Positions 43,627-52,022 of a DNA stretch of 64,000 bases are shown in pieces. Source of the DNA: Nocardioides mesophilus (GTDB lineage: Bacteria > Actinomycetota > Actinomycetes > Propionibacteriales > Nocardioidaceae); assembly GCF_014395785.1 (NCBI RefSeq), contig NZ_CP060713.1, forward strand, positions 3,314,501 to 3,378,500, written 5' to 3'. Each line of letters starts with the position of its first letter. Position 1 is the stretch's first letter. The translations under genes and the position numbers were made by a program. Under the pieces are notes generated by a model. The model had not been told where the DNA came from and did no database searches. It worked only from the letters and a program-made list of their open reading frames with translations.

Positions 43627-45057
43627 CTACCGGCTGCGCTGCGTCGGGACCGTGGGCGGCTGCCAGCCGGTCGGCGGGACGTTGTGGTTGGAGCGGAACA
43701 GGTTGTCCGGGTCCCACTCGTCCTTCAGCGCGACCAGCCGGCGCAGCTTCTCCTCGCCGAAGCCGGCCCGGAGGTCCGCGGCGCCGGTGCCGGGCTCGAA
43801 GTTGAGGTAGGTCCCGCCGGTGGCCGCGGGTTCCACCGCCGCGCTGAAACGACGTACCCACGCCATCTCCCGCTCGGTCTCCTCGGGAGTCGCCCAGCAG
43901 GCGATCGGGTGCGCCATGTACGGCGCGCTCCGGTTGCCGGCGGCCGTGGCCTCCTCGGGGACCCGGCTGACGGCACCGGCGTTGCGGAAGATCACGCCCT
44001 GCGTCATCGGCGAGCCGATGCTCCGACCGACCTCGAGGTAGTCGTCGAGGACCTGGTCCGGCAGGCTCGCCAGGTGCTGCCCGCGGTGGTAGTTCAACCA
44101 GCCGCGCGGGGCGAACCCGTCGATCATCGCCTGGAAGGCGGTGTAGGGCATCGGCTGGACCAGGTCCACGCCGCCGGCGAGCAGCTCGCGCAGCGGGCGT
44201 ACGGCGTCCTCGCCCTCCGCGGGGTCACCGACCCAGGCGGCGACCACCGCCAGCACCGGGGTGCCGACGAGCTCGGGCGGCACGAACGGCTCCGGCGGCG
44301 CGAGCACCGCCACCAACGCGGTGACCAGGCGCTCGTCGGCCTGCTCGACGATCTCGCGGTAGCCGCGGACCACCTCGTTCGCGTGCTCGTCGTTGGGCAC
44401 GACGATCATCCCGGCCGTCAGTGCCGCCGGGATCCTGTGCAGGCGCAGCTCGTAGGCGGTCACCACGCCGAAGTTCGCTCCGGCACCGCGCAGCGCCCAC
44501 ATCAGGTCCGGGTGCTCGTCGTCGCTGACGTGCAGGAACCGGCCGTCGGCGGTGACCAGGTCGGCGGCGACCAGGTTGTCGCAGGTGAGCCCGAACACCG
44601 GGGAGAGCCAGCCGTAGCCGCCGCCGAGGGTGAACCCGCCCACTCCGGTGGTGGTGACCCGCCCGCCCGGGGTGGCCATGCCGAACAGCTCGGCCTCCCG
44701 GTCGTACTCGCCCCAGAGCATGCCGCCCTGGGCGACCGCCGTGCCCCGGTCGGGGTCGACGTGCATCCCCTTCAGTGCGGCGAGGTCGATGAGGACACCG
44801 CCGTCGACGACCGCGGTGCCGGCGACGCCGTGGCCGCCGCAGCGCACCGAGACCGGCAGTCCCGAGGCGCGGGCGTAGGCCACCGCGTCGATGACGTCGG
44901 CGGCGCCGTGTGGTCGGACCACCAGGGCAGGCCGGTGGTCGATGCTGCCGTTGTAGATCGCCCGAGCGGCGTCGTAGGTGGGGTCCCCGGGGCGGATCGT
45001 CTCGCCGTGGAACGAGGCGCTGAGCTCGGGGCCCGGACTGGCCAGTGTGGAAGTCAT
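43627..45057 (-). CDS. FAD-linked oxidoreductase (BBE-like)
   Basis: 476-residue flavoenzyme of the FAD_binding_4/BBE type. The covalent FAD His is probably in VSVRCGGHGVAG; WALRGAGANFGVVTAYEL and the C-terminal BBE segment TYLNFEPGTG follow. The ATG (complement of 45055-45057) is preceded by GGGAG. Members oxidise sugars or natural-product alcohols, but the substrate is unknown. A second, distinct homologue lies at 62559-64000. It ends exactly where ligA ends, on the other strand. Confidence 0.92.
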   Translation of the reverse strand: MTSTLASPGPELSASFHGETIRPGDPTYDAARAIYNGSIDHRPALVVRPHGAADVIDAVAYARASGLPVSVRCGGHGVAGTAVVDGGVLIDLAALKGMHVDPDRGTAVAQGGMLWGEYDREAELFGMATPGGRVTTTGVGGFTLGGGYGWLSPVFGLTCDNLVAADLVTADGRFLHVSDDEHPDLMWALRGAGANFGVVTAYELRLHRIPAALTAGMIVVPNDEHANEVVRGYREIVEQADERLVTALVAVLAPPEPFVPPELVGTPVLAVVAAWVGDPAEGEDAVRPLRELLAGGVDLVQPMPYTAFQAMIDGFAPRGWLNYHRGQHLASLPDQVLDDYLEVGRSIGSPMTQGVIFRNAGAVSRVPEEATAAGNRSAPYMAHPIACWATPEETEREMAWVRRFSAAVEPAATGGTYLNFEPGTGAADLRAGFGEEKLRRLVALKDEWDPDNLFRSNHNVPPTGWQPPTVPTQRSR

Positions 45058-45183
45058 GGGTCTCCCTGCGGATAGGGCCTGAGTTCCCCCGCACCCACCG
45101 ACTCAACGCCGCACCGGCAGAGGGGTCAATGACACCGACGGGTGGTTGCCGAGCCGGAGCGGTGCCGCCCGGCGGGGTCCGGC

Positions 45184-46077
45184 TCAGGCGAGGGCGAGGA
45201 GGTCCTGCTCGCTCAGCCGGAGCGCCGCGGTCGCCACGTTCTCGCGCAGGTGAGCAGGGTCACCCGTGCCCGGGATCGCCAGCACGTGGGCGCCCCGGTG
45301 CAGCGTCCAGGCGAGACGGACCTGGTGCGGCGACACCCCGTGGGCCGCTGCCACGGTCTGGACCGCCCGGCTGTGCTCGGTGGTCGCTCCGGCCTCCCGC
45401 CGGGTCCCGGCGAGCGCGAAGAAAGGCACGAAGGCGATGCCCCGCTGGGCGCACACCTCGAGCACGTCGTCGTCGCGCCGCAGGTCCACGGCATAGGCGT
45501 TCTGGACGCACACCACCGGTGCGATGGCCTGGGCCTCGTCGATGTGGTCGACCCGCACGTTCGACAGGCCGAGGTGCCGGATCAGGCCCGCGTCGCGCAT
45601 CTCGGCGAGCGCGCCGAACCGATCGGCGATCGAGTCCTCGCCGGGTTTCCGGAGGATCCGCAGGTTGACCACGTCGAGGCAGTCCCGGCCGAGCCGGCGG
45701 AGGTTCTCCTCGACCTGCCGGCGCAGCTGCGTGGCCGTCGTGGCCATGAAGAAGCGGCCCGCGGAGTCGAAGCCTGGCCCGACCTTCGTGCTGATGACGA
45801 CGTCGTCCGAACCGGCCGGGAGGGCCTCACGGATCAGCTCGGTCGCGTGCCTCGTCGGACCGCTGCCGACGGCGAGGATCCCGCCGGGGGAAAAGTAGAA
45901 CGCCGCCGTGTCGATGTGGTCGACGCCGAGCTCCACGGCCTGCCGGATCACCCGGATCGCCCGCTCACGGTCCTGGCCGGCCGTGACGCGCATGGACCCG
46001 AAGCCCATCCGGTTCACGGCCCGGTGGCCGAGCATCCAGGTGCCGGCCGCGCCGGCATCGAGCTGAGAGGGGTGCAT
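45184..46077 (-). CDS. Aldo/keto reductase with atypical active site
   Basis: 297-residue AKR-like protein starting MHPSQLDAGAAGTWMLG. The Asp/Tyr region is HIDTAAFYFSPGG and the Lys region VISTKVGPG. Where most AKRs have the active-site His (LxHxP), this reads DVVNLRILRK, as in a bacterial AKR subgroup; Asn or a different residue may serve. The ATG is the complement of 46075-46077, and WYL regulator codons end 12 bases upstream in the same direction. Possibly regulated by it. The substrate is unknown. Confidence 0.88.
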   Translation of the reverse strand: MHPSQLDAGAAGTWMLGHRAVNRMGFGSMRVTAGQDRERAIRVIRQAVELGVDHIDTAAFYFSPGGILAVGSGPTRHATELIREALPAGSDDVVISTKVGPGFDSAGRFFMATTATQLRRQVEENLRRLGRDCLDVVNLRILRKPGEDSIADRFGALAEMRDAGLIRHLGLSNVRVDHIDEAQAIAPVVCVQNAYAVDLRRDDDVLEVCAQRGIAFVPFFALAGTRREAGATTEHSRAVQTVAAAHGVSPHQVRLAWTLHRGAHVLAIPGTGDPAHLRENVATAALRLSEQDLLALA

Positions 46078-46088
46078 CGCCGTGCACC

Positions 46089-47060
46089 CTAGCGGCGGTC
46101 CGACGGGACGGCGTTCGCGGCGCGGGTGAGGGTGTCGGCGAGCCGACGCACGACCTCCTGCAGCTCCGGCGGGTCGAGCACCGTGAAGGGCGCACCGACC
46201 TGGGCGAGGTAGACGCACAGGTGCTCGAGGTGGTCGGCGCCCGTGGTGAGCACGCAGGCGTCCGCGCCGTCCGGTTCGACGGTGCCCGCGGTGGCCGGGA
46301 CCCGGTCGGACACCACGGCGGCGGGGGCCTCGAACCGCACCCGCGCCACGTGCCGGTAGGGCGACCGGGTGATCGAGTGGGCGACGTACGCGCGGGCGTC
46401 GGGAGCCTCCCGGGGCCGGAAGCCCCAGGTGGTGGCTCGCACCGCGCTCATCCGGTCCAGCCGGAAGGACCGCCAGTCCTCCCGGTCGAGGTCCCACGCG
46501 AGCAGGTACCACCGGCGGCCCGTCGCCACCATCTGATACGGCTCGAGTCGGCGCTGCGACTCCTCGCCGCCGTGGGCGAGGTAGGTGAGCTCGACGCGCC
46601 GGTGGTCGCGGCTGGCCCGCGCCAGGGTGAGCAGCACCTCCGGGTCCACCGCGGTGGTGCTGGACTCCAGGGTGACGGTGGCCTCCTGCAGCGCGGCCAC
46701 CTGGGCCCGGAGCCGGCCGGGCAGCACCTGGTCGAGCTTGGTCATCGTCCGCAGCGCCGCCTCGCCGACCCCGGCCACCGTGCCGCCGGCCGCCAGCCGC
46801 AGGCAGACCGCGACCGCCACCGCCTCCTCGGCGTCGAGCAGCAGCGGCGGCAGCGCCCGGCCGGCGCCGAGCCGGTAGCCGCCGCCGACCCCCTTGCTGG
46901 CCTGGACCGGGTAGCCGAGGTCGCGGAGCCGGTCCACGTCGCGGCGCACGCTGCGCACGGTGACGCCGAGGTGCTCGGCGAGCTCCGGTCCGGTCCACAC
47001 CGGCCGGGACTGCAGCAGCCCGAGGAGCTGGAGCACCCGCCCGGTCGTGGTCTGCGCCAT
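46089..47060 (-). CDS. HTH-WYL transcriptional regulator (YafY type)
   Basis: 323 residues: N-terminal HTH_11 (GRVLQLLGLLQSRPVWTGPE then LAEHLGVTVRSVRRDVDRLR) and a WYL domain with YLLAWDLDREDWRSFRLDRM, whose pocket senses a ligand or nucleic acid. It is divergent from two DinB genes. A perfect palindrome at 47083-47099 lies 22 bases from its ATG (complement of 47058-47060), so it probably regulates itself and the DinB genes. Confidence 0.93.
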   Translation of the reverse strand: MAQTTTGRVLQLLGLLQSRPVWTGPELAEHLGVTVRSVRRDVDRLRDLGYPVQASKGVGGGYRLGAGRALPPLLLDAEEAVAVAVCLRLAAGGTVAGVGEAALRTMTKLDQVLPGRLRAQVAALQEATVTLESSTTAVDPEVLLTLARASRDHRRVELTYLAHGGEESQRRLEPYQMVATGRRWYLLAWDLDREDWRSFRLDRMSAVRATTWGFRPREAPDARAYVAHSITRSPYRHVARVRFEAPAAVVSDRVPATAGTVEPDGADACVLTTGADHLEHLCVYLAQVGAPFTVLDPPELQEVVRRLADTLTRAANAVPSDRR

Positions 47061-47082
47061 GCCCGCAGTGTCCCAGACGCAG

Positions 47083-47099
47083 AGGACAGGAACTGTCCT
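47083..47099. promoter_or_regulatory. WYL regulator operator
   Basis: AGGACAG, GAA, CTGTCCT: perfect seven-base arms with a three-base centre, in the 62-base divergent gap. Confidence 0.65.
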
Positions 47100-47122
47100 G
47101 TTGTGCTGGAAGCATCGTGGCC

Positions 47123-47692
47123 ATGACGACCCACACCCGCGCCGGGCTCAACGCGCAGCTGGTCGAGCAGCTCGACTTCCACTGGCAGCACCAGCTGCGG
47201 CCCCGCCTCGCCGGCCTGAACGACGAGGAGTACCTCTGGGAGCCGGTGCCCGGCGCCTGGAGCGTGCGCCCGCGCGGTGCCGGAACCGCCGGGCTGCAGG
47301 TCGGCACCGGCGCGCACGCCATCGACTTCACCCACCCGGCGCCGGTCCCCGCCCCGGTCACCACGATCGCCTGGAGGTTGGCCCACCTCGTCGTCGGCGT
47401 GCTCGGAGCCCGGGTCGCCGCACACTTCGGCGGCCCGCCGTGCGACTACGAGCACTGGGAGTACGCCGGCACGGCGGCGGTCGCGCTCGGCCAGCTCGAC
47501 ACCGCCTACGCCGCCTGGACCGCCGGGGTCCGGGCCCTCGGCGAGGACGGGCTCGGGCGGCCCTGCGGTCCTGCCGAGGGACCGTGGGCGGAGCACCCGA
47601 TCAGCGAGCTCGTGCTGCACATCAACCGCGAGGTGATCCACCACGGCGCCGAGGTGGCGCTGCTGCGCGACCTCTACGCCCACCGCTTCTGA
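47123..47692 (+). CDS. DinB-family protein
   Basis: Four-helix DinB/YfiT-fold protein of 189 residues, probably metal-dependent and thiol- (mycothiol-) linked. Metal ligands are suggested by His in AWRLAHLVVG and in HINREVIHHGAEVALL. It starts at ATG 47123; GTG 47117 is in frame. A second DinB gene follows 27 bases later. Control by the divergent WYL regulator is inferred. The substrate is unknown. Confidence 0.85.
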   Translation: MTTHTRAGLNAQLVEQLDFHWQHQLRPRLAGLNDEEYLWEPVPGAWSVRPRGAGTAGLQVGTGAHAIDFTHPAPVPAPVTTIAWRLAHLVVGVLGARVAAHFGGPPCDYEHWEYAGTAAVALGQLDTAYAAWTAGVRALGEDGLGRPCGPAEGPWAEHPISELVLHINREVIHHGAEVALLRDLYAHRF

Positions 47693-47719
47693 GCATCCCC
47701 ACCCGAGAGGACTCCTGCC

Positions 47720-48322
47720 ATGCCGGCACTCGCCCCGCCCTTCACCACCGAGCGCGACGGACTCGTGAGCTACGTCGCCCAGCAGCTCGACGCCTTCCGG
47801 GCGGTCTCCTTCGGGCTGACCGACGAGCAGGCCCGGGCCACCCCGACCCCCAGCACGCTGTCGGTCGGCGCCTTGATCAAGCACGTCACCCGCAGCAGCC
47901 GGGGCTGGGTGGAGCGGATCGAGCACGCCCCGGAGCCGCCGCCGGCCGACGGGCGGCCGGCCGCGGAACGGATGGCGGAGTACGCCGACGACTTCGTGAT
48001 GCGCGAGGACGAGACGCTCGACGACGTCCTCGCCCGCTTCGACCGGCAGGCCGGGCTGACCCTGCGGGCGCTGCACGAGGCGGACCCGGACACGCCGGTG
48101 CCGGTCCCGCACGACGCCCCCTGGTTCCCCCGCGACGTCGAGCACTGGTCGGTCCGCTGGGTGGCGCTGCACCTGGTCGAGGAGCTGGCCCGGCACGCCG
48201 GCCACGCCGACATCATCCGCGAGGCCGTCGACGGCGCGACGATGTACGAGCTGGTCGCCGGTCGCGAGGGCTGGCCGGAGACCGACTGGCTCAAGCCGTG
48301 GCGGCCGCCGACCCCGGTGTGA
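47720..48322 (+). CDS. DinB-family protein (DUF664 type)
   Basis: 200-residue DinB-fold protein. His ligands lie in GALIKHVTRSSRGWVERIEH and HLVEELARHAGHADIIRE, the standard three-His arrangement of this family. It starts ATG 47720 after GAGAGGA. It belongs to the same operon as the preceding DinB gene. It and its neighbour share the fold but little sequence. Many actinobacteria keep such enzymes for mycothiol-linked detoxification, which is not demonstrable here. Confidence 0.88.
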   Translation: MPALAPPFTTERDGLVSYVAQQLDAFRAVSFGLTDEQARATPTPSTLSVGALIKHVTRSSRGWVERIEHAPEPPPADGRPAAERMAEYADDFVMREDETLDDVLARFDRQAGLTLRALHEADPDTPVPVPHDAPWFPRDVEHWSVRWVALHLVEELARHAGHADIIREAVDGATMYELVAGREGWPETDWLKPWRPPTPV

Positions 48323-48411
48323 GCGACCGTGCTGTGACGGACCCGGGACGCAGCCCCGGTGACTGCGGCCCACGCGGCGACCCGCGACCCGGCCGGGCTC
48401 CCGCGGCACCC

Positions 48412-48417
48412 TAGGAT
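48412..48417 (+). promoter_or_regulatory. -10 element for gatCAB
   Basis: TAGGAT at 48412-48417, 33 bases before the gatC ATG, with GGGAG (48439-48443) as ribosome site. No clear -35 was found. Confidence 0.4.
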
Positions 48418-48450
48418 GGGTGGTTCCGACACCGTCCTGGGAGCAGCCGC

Positions 48451-48750
48451 ATGCCTGAGATCACCCGTGCGGAGGTGGCACACCTCGCCGACCTCGCGCG
48501 GATCGAACTGTCCGACGCCGAGCTGGACCACCTCGCGCCCCAACTGGCGGTGATCCTCGACTCCGTCGCAGCGATCAGCGACGTGGCCGCCGAGGACGTC
48601 CCGCCGACCTCCCACGCGCTGCCGCTCACCAACGTGTTCCGCGCCGACGTGGTGGTCCCCGGGCTGACCGCCGAGCAGGCGCTCGCCGGTGCGCCCGAGG
48701 TCGAGGGTCAGCGCTTCAGCGTGCCCCGGATCCTGGGCGAGGAGGCCTGA
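48451..48750 (+). CDS. gatC: Asp-tRNA(Asn)/Glu-tRNA(Gln) amidotransferase subunit C
   Basis: Small stabilising subunit (99 residues) of the GatCAB complex. The start [18 protein letters not shown] and a C-terminal VPRILGEEA are typical. It starts at ATG 48451 after GGGAG. Its TGA shares one base with the gatA ATG. Confidence 0.96.
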   Translation: MPEITRAEVAHLADLARIELSDAELDHLAPQLAVILDSVAAISDVAAEDVPPTSHALPLTNVFRADVVVPGLTAEQALAGAPEVEGQRFSVPRILGEEA

Positions 48751-50273
48751 TGAGCGACCTGATCCGCCGCACCGCGGCCGAGCTGGCCGACGCGCTCGCA
48801 GCGGGGGAGACCTCCTCGGTCGAGCTGACCCAGGCCCACCTGGACCGGATCGCCGAGGTGGACGGCGCCGTCCACGCGTTCCTGCACGTCGACGCCGAGG
48901 GCGCGCTCGCGCAGGCCCGCGCCGCTGACGATCGCCGCGCCTCCGGCGCGACCGCCTCCGCCCTGGACGGGGTGCCGATCGCGGTCAAGGACGTGCTCAC
49001 CACCCAGGGCCTCCCGACCACCTGCGGGTCTCGGATCCTCGAGGGCTGGGTGCCGCCGTACGACGCCACCGTGGTCGCCCGGCTCCGCGCGGCCGGCCTG
49101 CCGATCCTCGGCAAGACCAACATGGACGAGTTCGCGATGGGCTCCTCCACCGAGCACTCCGCCTACGGGCCCACCCACAACCCGTGGGACCTGGACCGGA
49201 TCCCCGGCGGCTCCGGCGGCGGGTCGGCCGCCGCGGTCGCCGCCTTCGAGGCCCCGCTCGCGATCGGCACCGACACCGGCGGCTCCATCCGGCAGCCCGG
49301 AGCGGTCACCGGGACGGTCGGCGTCAAGCCGACGTACGGCGGGGTGTCCCGCTACGGCCTCGTGGCGCTGGCGAACTCCCTGGACCAGGCGGGCCCGGTC
49401 ACCCGGACCGTGCTGGACGCGGCGCTGCTGCACGAGCTGATCGGCGGCCACGACCCGCGCGACTCGACCTCCATCGACCAGCCGGTCCCGGCACTGGTCG
49501 AGGCCGCGCGCCAGGGGGCTGGCGGCGACATGTCCGGCGTCCGGATCGGCGTCGTCAAGGAGCTGACCGGCGAGGGCTACCAGTCCGGCGTCCAGGCACG
49601 CTTCGACGAGGCGGTCCAGCTGCTCGTCGAGGCCGGCGCCGAGGTCGTCGAGGTCTCCTGCCCGAGCTTCGTGCACGCGCTGGCGGCGTACTACCTGATT
49701 CTGCCGGCCGAGGCCTCCTCGAACCTCGCGAAGTTCGACGCGATGCGCTACGGGCTGCGGGTGCTGCCCGAGGGGATCGACGACCCGAGCGCCGAGGAGG
49801 TGATGCGGGCGACCCGCCACGCCGGCTTCGGCGACGAGGTGAAGCGCCGGATCATCCTCGGCACCTATGCGCTCTCCAGCGGCTACTACGACGCCTACTA
49901 CGGCCAGGCCCAGAAGGTGCGCACCCTGATCAGCCGCGACTTCGCCGCCGCGTTCGAGCAGGCCGACGTGCTGGTCTCGCCGACCGCGCCGACCACGGCG
50001 TTCAAGCTCGGCGAGAAGCTCGACGACCCGCTGGCGATGTACCTCAACGACCTGGCCACGATCCCGGCCAACCTCGCCGGCGTGCCCGGCATCTCGGTGC
50101 CCAGCGGGCTCGCCGCCGAGGACGGCCTGCCGACCGGGCTGCAGATCCTGGCGCCGGCGATGGCCGACGACCGGGTCTACCGGGTCGGCGCCGCCGCGGA
50201 GGCGCTGCTGACCGACCGCTGGGGCGGGCCGCTGCTCGGCCAGGCCCCGGACCTGACGGGAGTGACGGCATGA
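48750..50273 (+). CDS. gatA: Asp-tRNA(Asn)/Glu-tRNA(Gln) amidotransferase subunit A
   Basis: Amidase subunit (507 residues) that releases ammonia from glutamine for tRNA amidation. The catalytic triad is visible: K80 ([10 protein letters not shown]), S155 (GGSGGGS) and S179 ([11 protein letters not shown]). It overlaps gatC by one base and gatB by four (ATGA). Same gene order as in many actinobacteria. Confidence 0.97.
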   Translation: MSDLIRRTAAELADALAAGETSSVELTQAHLDRIAEVDGAVHAFLHVDAEGALAQARAADDRRASGATASALDGVPIAVKDVLTTQGLPTTCGSRILEGWVPPYDATVVARLRAAGLPILGKTNMDEFAMGSSTEHSAYGPTHNPWDLDRIPGGSGGGSAAAVAAFEAPLAIGTDTGGSIRQPGAVTGTVGVKPTYGGVSRYGLVALANSLDQAGPVTRTVLDAALLHELIGGHDPRDSTSIDQPVPALVEAARQGAGGDMSGVRIGVVKELTGEGYQSGVQARFDEAVQLLVEAGAEVVEVSCPSFVHALAAYYLILPAEASSNLAKFDAMRYGLRVLPEGIDDPSAEEVMRATRHAGFGDEVKRRIILGTYALSSGYYDAYYGQAQKVRTLISRDFAAAFEQADVLVSPTAPTTAFKLGEKLDDPLAMYLNDLATIPANLAGVPGISVPSGLAAEDGLPTGLQILAPAMADDRVYRVGAAAEALLTDRWGGPLLGQAPDLTGVTA

Positions 50274-51790
50274 GCACGACGACCAGCCCCGAGGTGCTCT
50301 CCTTCGAGGAGGCGCTCGAGCGTTTCGACCCGGCCCTGGGCCTGGAGGTCCACGTCGAGCTGAACACCGCCACCAAGATGTTCTGCGGCTGCCCGACCGA
50401 GTTCGGCGCGGAGCCGAACACCCAGGTCTGCCCGGTCTGCCTCGGCCTGCCCGGGGCGATGCCGGTGGTCAACGAGAAGGCCGTCGAGTCCGCGATCCGG
50501 ATCGGCCTGGCGCTGAACTGCCGGATCGCGCCGTGGTGCCGGTTCGCGCGGAAGAACTACTTCTACCCCGACATGCCGAAGAACTTCCAGACCTCGCAGT
50601 ACGACGAGCCGATCGCCTTCGACGGCTGGACCGAGGTGGAGATCGACGACGGCCAGGGCGGCCTCGAGCGGCACCGCATCGAGATCGAGCGCGCGCACAT
50701 GGAGGAGGACACCGGCAAGTCGCTGCACGTCGGTGGCGCCACCGGCCGCATCCACGGCGCCGACCACTCGCTCGTGGACTACAACCGCGCCGGGATCCCG
50801 CTGATCGAGATCGTCACCAAGCCGATCATGGGCACCCGCGAGAAGGCGCCGCTGGTGGCCAAGGCGTACGTCGCGCACCTGCGCGAGCTGCTGCTCGGCC
50901 TCGGGGTCTCCGACGTGCGGATGGAGCAGGGCTCGCTGCGCTGCGACGTGAACCTGTCGCTGAGCCCCGCCGGCGCCGGCACCCTCGGCACCCGCACCGA
51001 GACCAAGAACGTCAACTCGCTGCGCTCGGTGGAGCGCGCGGTGCGCTACGAGATCGGCCGGCAGGCGGCGATCCTGTCCGCCGGCGGATCGATCGTGCAG
51101 GAGACCCGGCACTGGCACGAGGACACCGGGGTGACCACCTCGGGCCGGGAGAAGTCCGACGCCGAGGACTACCGCTACTTCCCGGAGCCCGACCTGGTGC
51201 CGGTGGCACCGGCGGCGGAGTGGGTGGAGGAGCTCCGCGGCGCGCTCCCCGAGCCGCCGCGCGTGCACCGGGCCCGGCTGCAGGAGGCCTGGGGCTTCTC
51301 CGACCTGGAGATGCGCGACACCGTCGGTGCCGGAGCCCTGCTGCTGGTGGAGCAGACCGTGGCCGCCGGGGCCTCCCCGCAGAGCGCCCGGAAGTGGTGG
51401 CTCTCCGACATGGCCCGGCGTGCCAACGAGCAGGGCGTCGAGCTCGACGCGCTCGGCGTCACCCCGGCCGACGTCGCGCGGGTGCAGGCTCTGGTGGACG
51501 AGGGTCGGATCAACGACAAGCTGGCGCGGCAGGTCTTCGACGGCGTCCTCGCCGGCGAGGGCACCCCCGACGAGGTCGTGACCGCTCGTGGCCTCGAGGT
51601 GGTCTCCGACGACGGGGCGCTCTCGGCGGCGGTGGACACCGCGATCGCGGCGCACCCCGAGGTCGCCGACAAGATCCGGGACGGCAAGGTCGCCGCGGCC
51701 GGGGCGCTGATCGGCGCGGTGATGAAGGAGATGCGCGGCCAGGCCGACGCCGGCCGGGTCCGTGAGCTGATCCTGGAGAAGCTCGGCTGA
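50270..51790 (+). CDS. gatB: Asp-tRNA(Asn)/Glu-tRNA(Gln) amidotransferase subunit B
   Basis: tRNA-binding kinase/amidotransferase subunit (506 residues). Motifs are [33 protein letters not shown] with Cys residues, [29 protein letters not shown] and a C-terminal tail ending [17 protein letters not shown] (YqeY-like). The ATG is at 50270, overlapping gatA. A cobalamin riboswitch begins about 20 bases after its stop. Confidence 0.97.
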   Translation: MSTTTSPEVLSFEEALERFDPALGLEVHVELNTATKMFCGCPTEFGAEPNTQVCPVCLGLPGAMPVVNEKAVESAIRIGLALNCRIAPWCRFARKNYFYPDMPKNFQTSQYDEPIAFDGWTEVEIDDGQGGLERHRIEIERAHMEEDTGKSLHVGGATGRIHGADHSLVDYNRAGIPLIEIVTKPIMGTREKAPLVAKAYVAHLRELLLGLGVSDVRMEQGSLRCDVNLSLSPAGAGTLGTRTETKNVNSLRSVERAVRYEIGRQAAILSAGGSIVQETRHWHEDTGVTTSGREKSDAEDYRYFPEPDLVPVAPAAEWVEELRGALPEPPRVHRARLQEAWGFSDLEMRDTVGAGALLLVEQTVAAGASPQSARKWWLSDMARRANEQGVELDALGVTPADVARVQALVDEGRINDKLARQVFDGVLAGEGTPDEVVTARGLEVVSDDGALSAAVDTAIAAHPEVADKIRDGKVAAAGALIGAVMKEMRGQADAGRVRELILEKLG

Positions 51791-51810
51791 CAGGGCCGTG
51801 TCGTGTTAGC

Positions 51811-51937
51811 CTCGGCGCGGCCCGGTTGGGCCACCCAACTCACGCCCACAGGTGGGGGAAGCCGGTCCGAATCCGGCGCTGACCCGCAACCGTAGGTCGC
51901 CTGCTCCCCGGAGCAGGCGACAAGCCGGAACACCCGC
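51811..51937 (+). ncRNA. Cobalamin (B12) riboswitch
   Basis: Adenosyl/hydroxocobalamin-sensing leader. The conserved core reads GGGGGAAGCCGGT, GAATCCGGC and GCTGACCCGCAACCGT (51855-51893), the canonical B12 box. Hairpins precede it: GTTGGG/CCCAAC (51825-51839) and CCCAC/GTGGG (51845-51855). A 12-bp stem (51896-51907/51910-51921) follows, then the closing AAGCCGGAACACC box (51922-51934). It lies 86 bases upstream of the toroid-protein gene and would repress the operon when corrinoid is plentiful. The 5' edge is approximate. Confidence 0.93.
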
Positions 51938-52016
51938 TGTGACGCGTCCTTACACACACGCTGTCGTGGAAAGCAGCGGGTGGCGTCCCTGCCTCCCGTC
52001 TGCGTGCAGCGGGAAA
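51931..52016 (+). promoter_or_regulatory. Predicted riboswitch expression platform
   Basis: CACCCGCTG (51931-51939, overlapping the 3' edge of the aptamer) is perfectly complementary to CAGCGGGTG (51974-51982). A second CAGCGGG (52007-52013) precedes the ribosome site GGGAAAGG and can pair with CCCG at 51995-51998. The alternatives suggest switching at translation rather than a terminator. Confidence 0.45.
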
Positions 52017-52022
52017 GGCACC

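Noticed and set aside
51861-51880. GGTCCGAATCC resembling a tRNA T-loop
   Set aside because: It is the conserved B12-box of the riboswitch; no acceptor or anticodon stems exist.
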